In this document: positions 1 to 5,634 of the stretch, piece after piece
Layout of the letters: the number at the start of each line of letters is the position of its first letter
Position numbering within the stretch: position 1 is the first letter of the stretch
DNA from: an uncultured Treponema sp.
GTDB lineage: Bacteria; Spirochaetota; Spirochaetia; Treponematales; Treponemataceae
NCBI GenBank assembly: GCA_946538795.1
Contig: CAMNGY010000091.1
Span: 1 to 6,583, forward strand
Reading direction: 5' to 3'
Length of the DNA stretch: 6,583 bases
Position numbers and translations under genes: made by a program
The notes under the pieces: generated by a model
Databases searched by the model: none
The model's input: the letters and a program-made list of their open reading frames with translations, nothing else
What the model was told of the DNA's origin: nothing

Positions 1-1447
1 CCTCTTCCATGCCATCGACTGCGCCCCCTACATGTCGCTCGACCCGTCCGTGGAGCAGTCGGACGGAAGCTGCGTCCTGCGCAACGTCTACGAGACGCTG
101 ACGGTATACGACGACGGGACCGGGGAGGCCGTGCCCTGCCTCGCCGAGAGCTGGGAGTGCAACGCGATAATGACCGAGTGGACCTTCACCCTCAGGAAGG
201 ACGTGCTCTTCCACGACGGCAGCGAGCTCACCGCGTCCGCCGTCAAGAAGTCCGTCGAGAGGACGATGCGCCTGGGAAAGGGCGCGGCCTACATCTGGGA
301 CTGCGTTTCCTCCGTGGAGGCCCCGGACCCGTACACCGTGGTGTTCGCTCTCAAGTACGCGGCCCCCCTCCCCATCATAGCCTCGTCGGGCGGTGCGGCC
401 TACATAATCAGCCCCGCCGCCACGGGCAAGGATGAGGCCTGGTTCAACGCGGGGAACGACGCGGGCTCGGGCCCCTACCGCATCGTCGCCGCCTCCGGGA
501 ACTCGGTCACGATGGAGGCATTCGAGGGCTACCGGGGAGGATGGAGCAAGGGCCAGTTCAGGAGGGTCTTCCTGCAGGAGGTGCCGGACAAGACCCGCCG
601 CATGAGCTACCTGAGGACGGGGGACGCGGACATCGTGTCCTTCCCGGACGTGGAAGAGCTTGCCCGGATGCCGGGATGCTCGCTGGCCTCCGGCAGCTCG
701 TGGAGGAGCGTCATCATGATGTTCAACGGCTCAAAGTCCCCCTGCGACGACAAGGACTTCCGCAAGGCCCTGGCATACTGCTTCCCCTACGGGGACACGG
801 TCAGCCGGATGCTCGGGGGGAGGGCCACCCTTTCCAAGGGGATGCTGCCGCCCGGCATGTGGGGGCACGACGACTCGCTCCCCTCCTACACGCTGGACCT
901 GGAGAAGGCCGGGGAGCACCTGGAGAAGTCGGGGATGAGGGGGAGGACCGTGACGATATCCTACCAGGCGGAGGGGAAGGCCCTGAACGAGGTGATGGAG
1001 GCGTTCAGCACCAACCTGGAGAAGATAGGGCTTATTCCCCTCCTGCTCAGGGTGGACTGGGACTCGCAGCAGAAGATGGCGAGGAACCCGGCCCCGGAGG
1101 CGCGGCAGGACGTGCTCGTGATGGACTGGTGGCCGGACTACCCCGACCCGGCGGGGACCTTCAGGCCCCTGCTGTCTGACCAGGGGCTGGACAAGGGCTT
1201 CAACTTCTGCTACCTGGACGACGCGAGGATAGAGCTCGCCCTGAACCGGGCCGCCATGCAGACCCTGAACAACCGGGATGACGCGTCCAGGATATACGGG
1301 GATCTCCAGAGGCAGGTGCTTGACGAATGTTACCTGGTTTTCCTCTACGACTCGGCGATCCCGGTCGGGACCAAGACCAGCCTCAAGGGGGTAAGGATAA
1401 ACCCCGCCTACGAGAACAGCCTGTACTACTACGGCATAACGCGCTAG
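1..1447 (+). CDS. ABC transporter solute-binding protein, family 5 (peptide/nickel type), 5'-truncated
   Basis: This is an extracytoplasmic solute-binding protein of the SBP_bac_5 family (DppA/OppA/NikA type), which captures peptides, nickel complexes or similar ligands for an ABC importer. The frame is open from base 2 to the left edge, so the ATG at 32 is internal: the residues before it (LFHAIDCAPY) continue the family N-terminal pattern that leads into SLDPSV and then NVYETL. Signal peptide and true start lie outside the window. Counting from the ATG at 32, the family signature WTFTLRKDVLFHDG sits at about 50-63, GSGPYRI at 146-151 and DWWPDYPDP near 365-373. The end GITR resembles a normal C-terminus, so only the 5' end is missing. 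No permease or ATPase gene follows; the next gene is convergent and its stop is 9 bases away. Family assignment is firm; the ligand cannot be read. AGG and ATA codons are frequent, and GC is visibly higher than in the rest of the window. Confidence 0.93.
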   Translation, partial: LFHAIDCAPYMSLDPSVEQSDGSCVLRNVYETLTVYDDGTGEAVPCLAESWECNAIMTEWTFTLRKDVLFHDGSELTASAVKKSVERTMRLGKGAAYIWDCVSSVEAPDPYTVVFALKYAAPLPIIASSGGAAYIISPAATGKDEAWFNAGNDAGSGPYRIVAASGNSVTMEAFEGYRGGWSKGQFRRVFLQEVPDKTRRMSYLRTGDADIVSFPDVEELARMPGCSLASGSSWRSVIMMFNGSKSPCDDKDFRKALAYCFPYGDTVSRMLGGRATLSKGMLPPGMWGHDDSLPSYTLDLEKAGEHLEKSGMRGRTVTISYQAEGKALNEVMEAFSTNLEKIGLIPLLLRVDWDSQQKMARNPAPEARQDVLVMDWWPDYPDPAGTFRPLLSDQGLDKGFNFCYLDDARIELALNRAAMQTLNNRDDASRIYGDLQRQVLDECYLVFLYDSAIPVGTKTSLKGVRINPAYENSLYYYGITR

Positions 1448-1456
1448 GACGATGCC

Positions 1457-3034
1457 TTATTTTCCCAGCACCTTCCACTCGCTGATGTTCTTCTGCTCGC
1501 TGGAGAACACCGCGCCGACTTTGACGAGCGTCCGGCTGTCGGCCGCGTAGGGGGCGGCATAGCCCTGCGCCTCTATCTGGGCAAGGGCTTCGTCCGCGCT
1601 CCCGTCACGTTTGAACTCGAATATGTACACATAGCTGTCAGTCTCCACGATGCAGTCAGCTCTGCCTTTGGCAGAGCGTTGCTCCACCTGCACGAACTGA
1701 CCCAAAAGGAGGAAGGTCAGGAATACGACGTTCTGGAAATCCCGCTCCAGCATCGCGTCATCGGCAGCTGTGCTGGTGGCATAGGGGAGGCGGGCGAAGA
1801 GGGCGGTGAAGCGGTCGCGAAGGCCGTCCGTGTTGCCAGAGTCAATATCCATCCCAAAGCTCCGCACGTCCAATGGCTTGGGGCTGTTCAGGTATACGGG
1901 AGTCAGGCTTGCGGTGAAGCCGTATTTCACCTCATCGTTGGGGTAGCCCAGGGTCAGGCTGTCAAACTTGCTGTCATAGCCTTTTATCGTCAGGTAGCCC
2001 GACTGGTACAAAAGAGGAACGATGTCCGGATTGTCGGGCCGGTAGTCGGAGATCTCGTCCTCGGAGCTGTAAAGGCTGCCGTCGCTGAAACTGCGGGGGT
2101 TGAAGTTCATCTCCTTGAGCCTCTTGACCAGGAAGGTCGGTGTGCCCGTCCCGAACCAGTACTTGCCGAAGTCCTTCCTGCTGAACGCATTTATCAGGCT
2201 GAAGGGGTTGTAGATGTCCGGGGAGCCCTTGGTAAAATGGTAGCCGTCATAGAGCTTCTTGAGCCGGGCGAGGCAGGCCTCCCGCGTCATGCCGTTTTCC
2301 TGCGCCATCTCGTCGATTTCCGGCGAGAAGTCCTTCTCCAGCTCATCCTGAGTGATGCCGCAGAGCTGCGAATATTTCGCGCTCATCGAGATGTCCTGCA
2401 GCTGGTTAAGGTCGCTGAAAATGCTGACCTTGGAAAACTTCGTAACCCCGGTGAACAGGACGAAGCGGGTGTACGCGTCGCAGTCCTTGAGCACGGCGAA
2501 AAAGCCCTTGAACAGGTCCCGGTTAGCCTTCTCCTGTTCCGGGTTCTCGCCCATGTTCTTCAGCAGGGGGTTGTCATACTCATCGACCAGCACCGCGACC
2601 CTGCGCCCCAGCTTCTTCATGGCATTTTTGAGGGCGTCCTTGAACCTGCCGGGCAAGTCCCTCTCGTTGACGTGGGGCAATCCGTATGAACTCTCAAAGT
2701 CATTGAGACAGCCGTTCAGCGCATTGGCCAGGCCCTCCGGCTTGGTGAACTCGCCTCCCGCCAGGCTGAACTTGAGCACCGGGTATTCCGCCCACTCCTT
2801 CTCCAGGCCGGAGATGGCGAGCCCCTCGAACAGCTCTTTCCTGCCCTTGAAGTAGGCTTCCAGCGTCGACACTAGAAGGCTCTTTCCGAACCTGCGCGGA
2901 CGGGAAAGGAAGTAGGGCTTACCATTCTGTACGAGCTCGTAGATGAGGGCCGTCTTGTCAACATAAACATAGCCTTCCGTGCGGATAGTCTCAAAGTCCT
3001 GTATGCCTATGGGCATCTTTCGCATGTTCGCCAT
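1457..3034 (-). CDS. Predicted AAA-ATPase with C-terminal PD-(D/E)XK nuclease-like domain (PF09820/PF08011 type)
   Basis: This 525-residue protein has the standard architecture and length of the AAA-ATPase_like/PDDEXK_9 family, found in many copies in some anaerobes; its biological role is unknown. The start MRKMPIGIQDFETIR followed by YVYVDKT is the family N-terminal signature. A Walker A-like motif RPRRFGKSLL lies at 45-54 (GKS 50-52), Walker B VAVLVDEYD at 146-154, and the conserved LFTGVTKFSKVSIFSDLN at 193-210. The C-terminal nuclease-like core shows D460 in GRAD, the ExK pair E473/K475 in FEFK, and Q486, so both active sites look intact. An in-frame TAG at 3046-3044 rules out an upstream extension. 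The ATG at 3034 fits the predicted promoter; M4 (3025) or M7 (3016) are possible starts and M4 matches the usual family length. No Shine-Dalgarno is visible before any of them. The gene converges on the SBP gene and diverges from the cyclase. Nuclease activity is inferred, not shown. Confidence 0.93.
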   Translation of the reverse strand: MANMRKMPIGIQDFETIRTEGYVYVDKTALIYELVQNGKPYFLSRPRRFGKSLLVSTLEAYFKGRKELFEGLAISGLEKEWAEYPVLKFSLAGGEFTKPEGLANALNGCLNDFESSYGLPHVNERDLPGRFKDALKNAMKKLGRRVAVLVDEYDNPLLKNMGENPEQEKANRDLFKGFFAVLKDCDAYTRFVLFTGVTKFSKVSIFSDLNQLQDISMSAKYSQLCGITQDELEKDFSPEIDEMAQENGMTREACLARLKKLYDGYHFTKGSPDIYNPFSLINAFSRKDFGKYWFGTGTPTFLVKRLKEMNFNPRSFSDGSLYSSEDEISDYRPDNPDIVPLLYQSGYLTIKGYDSKFDSLTLGYPNDEVKYGFTASLTPVYLNSPKPLDVRSFGMDIDSGNTDGLRDRFTALFARLPYATSTAADDAMLERDFQNVVFLTFLLLGQFVQVEQRSAKGRADCIVETDSYVYIFEFKRDGSADEALAQIEAQGYAAPYAADSRTLVKVGAVFSSEQKNISEWKVLGK

Positions 3035-3040
3035 GCGTCT

Positions 3041-3069
3041 ATTCTAGCACGGAGGCGGACTTTTTTCAA
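3041..3069 (-). promoter_or_regulatory. Sigma70-like promoter of the AAA-ATPase gene, leaderless geometry
   Basis: On the minus strand, TTGAAA (3069-3064), a 17-bp spacer and TAGAAT (3046-3041) match the sigma70 consensus at 5/6 positions each. Only 6 bases separate the -10 box from the ATG at 3034, so the expected transcription start falls on or next to the A of the ATG. No Shine-Dalgarno is present in the interval. If translation starts at M4 instead, the leader would still be about 9 bases. Confidence 0.6.
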
Positions 3070-3091
3070 CGAAGCACTTTTTGGAATGTTT

Positions 3092-3172
3092 TGTGGCGGC
3101 CGTGGGGGCTTTCCGCTTCCCTTCTGTGTAATATATGGAAAATCCGCCACATATTCAAGGCTGCTTTGGCGG
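3092..3172. repeat. Three-part GGCGG/CCGCC inverted repeat
   Basis: TGTGGCGG at 3092-3099 is the perfect reverse complement of CCGCCACA at 3144-3151. The central CCGCCA (3144-3149) can also pair with TGGCGG at 3167-3172, so two mutually exclusive stems are possible. On the minus strand the second stem is followed by ATTTTCC, weakly terminator-like. The loops (44 and 17 bases) are long, and the elements are short enough to arise by chance in GC-rich DNA. Confidence 0.35.
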
Positions 3173-3182
3173 CTTTGAAAAT

Positions 3183-3262
3183 CCCGTGTGCGGGGCACGT
3201 GACAGCCCGTGTGCGGGGCACGTGACAGCCCGTGTGCGGGGCACGTGACAGCCCGTGTGCGG
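3183..3262. repeat. 23-bp direct tandem repeat, 3 identical units plus an 11-bp partial unit
   Basis: Three perfect contiguous copies (3183-3205, 3206-3228, 3229-3251) are followed by the first 11 bases of a fourth (3252-3262). Each unit begins CCCGTGTGCGGGG and ends CACGTGACAG. Within each unit GTGC-GGG-GCAC forms a hairpin, and in plus-strand RNA it extends through two G-U pairs and a C-G pair to 7 bp. The unit also includes the palindrome CACGTG. The unit length is not a multiple of three and the copies are identical at DNA level, arguing for a recent tandem duplication and not for coding. There are no unique spacers, so it is not a CRISPR array. Confidence 0.95.
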
Positions 3263-3289
3263 TATGGAGAATGTCCATGTGAGGGAGCG

Positions 3290-3377
3290 CAATCTAGTTA
3301 GATTGTTCCGTCAATCTAGCCGGATTGCTTTCATAATCTAATTAGGGAGGTTCGTGCATCTAGGTTGATTGAATGTT
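3290..3377. repeat. Four palindromic elements at exact 22-bp spacing (operator-like array)
   Basis: Copy 1 (3290-3305) is CAATCTAGTTAGATTG, a perfect 7-bp inverted repeat around GT. Copy 2 (3312-3327) is CAATCTAGCCGGATTG. Copy 3 (3334-3349), TAATCTAATTAGGGAG, matches copy 1 at 11 of 16 positions. Copy 4 (3356-3371), GCATCTAGGTTGATTG, matches at 12 of 16. Starts are spaced 22, 22 and 22 bp, about two helical turns, so the elements lie on the same face of the helix. The 6-bp intervals are poorly conserved except for a TTC(C)GT theme after copies 1 and 3. Copies 1, 2 and 4 contain CTAG. Conservation of the palindromic core over the interval suits protein-binding sites; a decaying 22-bp minisatellite is the alternative. 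Confidence 0.8.
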
Positions 3378-3399
3378 TGCCGTTGCAAAACCATTGCGG

Positions 3400-3421
3400 A
3401 AGGGAAGCTTTCCCTTGTTTT
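3400..3421 (+). terminator. Rho-independent terminator-like hairpin
   Basis: AAGGGAA (3400-3406), the loop GCT, and TTCCCTT (3410-3416) form a perfect 7-bp stem followed by GTTTTGT. The stem has only three G-C pairs and the T-run is short, so this would be a modest terminator at best. No gene ends just upstream on the plus strand, so if functional it would end a short transcript from the repeat region or limit read-through toward the cyclase. Confidence 0.4.
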
Positions 3422-3473
3422 GTATTCCGCGGCCGGCAATGAATATAACGTATTTCCCCAGGAAAGTCAAATC

Positions 3474-3517
3474 ACCGCTTGCGGTTCGTATCGAACCTGA
3501 GTCGGTAAATGATACCG
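3474..3517. repeat. Cluster of three short inverted repeats, two overlapping
   Basis: ACCGC-TT-GCGGT (3474-3485), GGTTCG-TAT-CGAACC (3483-3497) and CGGTA-AATGA-TACCG (3503-3517) are all perfect. The first two share bases 3483-3485 and so are mutually exclusive as hairpins. They lie 50-90 bp upstream of the predicted cyclase promoter, a position compatible with regulator binding. No known operator is recognised. Confidence 0.5.
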
Positions 3518-3565
3518 GTCTGTTGTATGCTGCATTGTGCGAAAATTTGCTGTCCGAGTTTATCC

Positions 3566-3594
3566 TTGATTGCCATATCAGATTTCGGTAAAAT
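3566..3594 (+). promoter_or_regulatory. Sigma70-like promoter of the adenylate cyclase gene, leaderless geometry
   Basis: TTGATT (3566-3571), a 17-bp spacer and TAAAAT (3589-3594) are followed by 8 bases and the ATG at 3603. The expected start of transcription is 3601-3602 or the ATG itself. The short interval is AT-rich and contains no Shine-Dalgarno sequence. Confidence 0.6.
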
Positions 3595-3602
3595 AAAAAT
3601 GT

Positions 3603-5003
3603 ATGGAGTTCTTGCGAAATCACCAGCTTAACATAATGTTAGTTCTTATCGGAATCTGCGGGATTCTTTCGTTCCTGGTCCTGATCGCAAAGAGCATATC
3701 CAGAAGGCGCAAGGTTTCCCTGTTTTTCGTGGAGCTGTGTGCGGCCCTCTTGCTCACCTTTGACCGCCTTGCATACTTGTACAGGGGCAATGTCAGTACC
3801 ACGGGCTGGTGGATGGTCCGCGTTTCCAATTTCGCCGTGTTCTTCCTGAGCCTTGCCGTCTTGTACGCGTTCAACTCCTATCTGATAGATTTGTTCGAGG
3901 GGTGCAAAGAGTGCGGGCGCGTGCGTACTCTCAGACTTTCAAGAATCCTGCTTGTTGCCGGCGCAGTCCTGCTGATTGTCTCCCAATTCACGGGCTTGTA
4001 TTACAGTTTTGACGGCGAGAACCGCTACACCCGTGCGCCGGGTTTCGCTGTCTGCTACATAATTCCCCTGCTGGTGCTAGTCATGCAGGCCATAACGATC
4101 CTGCGGAACCGCAGGCATATCCAGCCCAGGATATTCGTTCCGATTTTCCTGTTCACGCTGGTGCCGCTCGGGGCGACGGTCCTCCAGCTTTTTTTGTACG
4201 GGCTTTCTCTTACCAACATCTCGATAGTCTGGATGGCCATCATGCTGTACACCTTCGCGCTCAAGGATCTGAACGATTCCGTGGAGCGCGCGCACAAGAG
4301 GGAGCTTGAGCTGCTTGAGAAATACAATACCGAGCTTGCGAAAACCGTGGAGGAGCGGACCAGCGAGCTTAAGGATGCGAACGAAAAAGTAAAGAAGCTC
4401 CTGCTGAACATACTCCCGAAGGAGGTCGTTGCCGGTCTGGCAGAGCATCCCGGCATGACGATAGCGCAGGACTTCCCCAATGTCACCGTCCTGTTCACGG
4501 ACATAGTGGGCTTCACCAAGCTAAGCGGGAACATGACGGCTGACGAGATAGTCAGCTTCCTGAACAAGATGGTCTCCTTGTTCGACGAGCGGGCGCAGAG
4601 GGAGGGCGTCGAGAAGATAAAGACGATCGGCGACTCCTACATGGCGGCCACGGGAATGACATGGAAAAAAGAGAACGACGGCGCGAAGAAGATGATGAGC
4701 TTCGCGATGGGGCTGCTGGATGACGTGAAGCTCTTCAACGAGAAATCGCCGGTAAAGGTGCAGATACGGCTGGGTATCAATACGGGGAGCCTTGTCGCGG
4801 GCGTCATAGGCAAGACGAAGTTCGTCTACGACATCTGGGGAGACACGGTGAACGTGGCGAGCAGGATGGAAAGCTATGGGACACCTATGAGGATTCACGT
4901 CAGCGAGGAGACCTACTTGCAGACAAAGGATTCGTATGACTACAAGGACTGCGTGGAGGTGGAAGTCAAGGGCAAGGGCCTCATGAAGACCTACTTGCTG
5001 TGA
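3603..5003 (+). CDS. Seven-transmembrane class III adenylate cyclase
   Basis: The 466-residue protein is predicted to make cAMP from ATP at the inner membrane. About seven hydrophobic segments (roughly 10-30, 38-57, 70-93, 113-132, 147-167, 177-200, 204-220) precede a charged, coiled-coil-like linker (222-266) and LLLNILPKEVVAGL, the usual lead-in to a class III catalytic domain (about 290-466). Metal-binding aspartates are D300 (LFTDIVGF) and D344 (TIGDSY). K340 before TIGD and D410 in VYDIWGD are the purine-selecting pair of adenylate, not guanylate, cyclases (which have Glu and Cys there). N417 and R421 in NVASRME are the transition-state pair. All catalytic residues are in one chain, so it should act as a homodimer. 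Arg/Lys-rich loops after TM1, TM3 and TM5 put the catalytic end in the cytoplasm. The 7TM part resembles N-terminal sensor regions of bacterial signalling proteins; its ligand is unknown. The ATG at 3603 fits the promoter. Confidence 0.92.
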   Translation: MEFLRNHQLNIMLVLIGICGILSFLVLIAKSISRRRKVSLFFVELCAALLLTFDRLAYLYRGNVSTTGWWMVRVSNFAVFFLSLAVLYAFNSYLIDLFEGCKECGRVRTLRLSRILLVAGAVLLIVSQFTGLYYSFDGENRYTRAPGFAVCYIIPLLVLVMQAITILRNRRHIQPRIFVPIFLFTLVPLGATVLQLFLYGLSLTNISIVWMAIMLYTFALKDLNDSVERAHKRELELLEKYNTELAKTVEERTSELKDANEKVKKLLLNILPKEVVAGLAEHPGMTIAQDFPNVTVLFTDIVGFTKLSGNMTADEIVSFLNKMVSLFDERAQREGVEKIKTIGDSYMAATGMTWKKENDGAKKMMSFAMGLLDDVKLFNEKSPVKVQIRLGINTGSLVAGVIGKTKFVYDIWGDTVNVASRMESYGTPMRIHVSEETYLQTKDSYDYKDCVEVEVKGKGLMKTYLL

Positions 5004-5010
5004 GCGTGTG

Positions 5011-5598
5011 TCACCGGGCCTGCTCGTCCAGTGTGAGCGAGTATGCGGGGATGAATTCCTCCAGGAAGGCTTCGGCTTCCGGCAAGTTCAGGGCATGTAT
5101 AGCGGCGAGCGTCGCTTTCTCCGCGCTCTGGAAGTCGTCGTTGCCCATCCGCCGCTCTTCCAGGCACTTTATGAGGGCGGAAATCTTGTCAGCGGCCTTG
5201 ACCAGGCGCCACAGCTCTTTGTCTTCATCGCCTGAGTCATCCAGCAGGCCGCGGTAGTCGTCCCTCAGGTAGTCGGGCAGGTAGCTCAGAAGCTGCTCCG
5301 TGGCGTTCCTCTCAATCTCGCCGTATACCGAGCGGATTTCCTTGTTGTAGTATTTGACCGGGGTGGGCAGATCTCCGGTGATTATCTCGGTCGCGTCGTG
5401 GTACATGGCGAGGAGGGCGCAGCGCTCCGCGTTTATGCTGCCCCCGAACCGCCTGTTGCGGATGAGGGCGAGAGCGTGGGCTATGAAGGCTGTCTCAAGG
5501 GAGTGCTCGCTTATGTTCTCGCTTATCGTGTTGCGCATAAGTGCCCAGCGGTTGATGTACTTCATGCGCGATATGACAGCGAAGAATTTCTGGCTCAT
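5011..5598 (-). CDS. yfbR: YfbR-type HD-domain 5'-deoxynucleotidase
   Basis: The 195-residue protein closely follows E. coli YfbR (199 residues), which removes phosphate from deoxyribonucleoside 5'-monophosphates in the cytoplasm. Recalled family landmarks are all present: INRWALMRN (15-23, with R17/W18), SEHSL (30-34, H32), LLAMYHD (62-68, H67/D68), E71, TGDLPTPVKY (74-83, D76), the distal metal ligand D137 in KAADK, KCLEE (144-148) and the C-terminal F-P-Y-L-DE pattern. The frame runs open for 36 more codons to an ATG at 5706, but that extension overlaps the end of the kinase gene, is not family-like and would give 231 residues. The ATG at 5598 gives the expected length and lies 7 bases after a near-consensus -10 box. 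No close Shine-Dalgarno is present (GGGAG is 13 bases away). It converges on the cyclase with 7 bases between stops. Confidence 0.95.
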   Translation of the reverse strand: MSQKFFAVISRMKYINRWALMRNTISENISEHSLETAFIAHALALIRNRRFGGSINAERCALLAMYHDATEIITGDLPTPVKYYNKEIRSVYGEIERNATEQLLSYLPDYLRDDYRGLLDDSGDEDKELWRLVKAADKISALIKCLEERRMGNDDFQSAEKATLAAIHALNLPEAEAFLEEFIPAYSLTLDEQAR

Positions 5599-5605
5599 AC
5601 GGCAG

Positions 5606-5634
5606 ATTTTACTCCCGCCCGGCGGGGTTGTCAA
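5606..5634 (-). promoter_or_regulatory. Near-consensus sigma70 promoter of yfbR inside the end of the kinase gene
   Basis: On the minus strand, perfect TTGACA (5634-5629), a 17-bp spacer and TAAAAT (5611-5606) are followed by 7 bases and the ATG at 5598. The first three bases of the -10 box are the TAA stop codon of the upstream kinase gene. The spacer contains a perfect GC-rich inverted repeat, CCCGCC-G-GGCGGG (5627-5615), which could be an operator or simply composition. The geometry predicts a leaderless transcript. Confidence 0.75.

Larger units (their letters stand above)
3035..3602. other. 568-bp repeat- and palindrome-rich intergenic region between divergent genes
   Basis: No convincing gene is present. 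From left to right it holds the AAA-gene promoter, a GC-rich stretch with inverted repeats built on GGCGG/CCGCC (3092-3172), the 23-bp tandem repeats (3183-3262), the 22-bp periodic palindromes (3290-3377), a terminator-like hairpin (3400-3421), a cluster of short overlapping inverted repeats (3474-3517) and the cyclase promoter (3566-3594). The right-hand part is clearly more AT-rich than the flanking genes. A 72-codon open frame at 3373-3591 lacks the strong GC bias at third codon positions seen in the real genes and overlaps the terminator-like hairpin and the cyclase promoter, so I do not call it. Confidence 0.75.

Noticed and set aside
1445..1460. Bidirectional terminator between the convergent SBP and ATPase genes
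   Set aside because: No inverted repeat with a T-run is visible in or near the 9-bp gap; the same holds for the 7-bp gap between the cyclase and yfbR stops.
1679..2689. 336-codon open frame on the plus strand
   Set aside because: It lies fully antisense to the ATPase/nuclease gene, whose family motifs are unmistakable; its translation is valine/leucine-rich with no recognisable motif, as expected for a GC-rich shadow frame.
3066..3278. Minus-strand open frames translating the 23-bp repeats
   Set aside because: The repeat length is not a multiple of three, so each copy is read in a different frame; identity is at DNA level, not protein level, and the frames overlap the ATPase promoter.
3183..3377. 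CRISPR array
   Set aside because: The 23-bp units are directly abutting with no spacers, and the 22-bp-phased elements have only 6-bp intervals; no cas gene is present.
3373..3591. 72-codon plus-strand open frame just before the cyclase
   Set aside because: It has a mixed third-position composition unlike the real genes, no ribosome-binding site or clear promoter, contains the terminator-like hairpin and runs into the cyclase promoter. A fast-evolving small protein cannot be fully excluded.
1457..5003. A Pycsar/CBASS-like defence pair of cyclase and nuclease-like effector
   Set aside because: The cyclase has adenylate-type residues and a 7TM sensor, the ATPase has no visible cyclic-nucleotide-binding domain, and the genes are divergent with separate promoters 568 bp apart. 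Adjacency alone does not support a functional pair.
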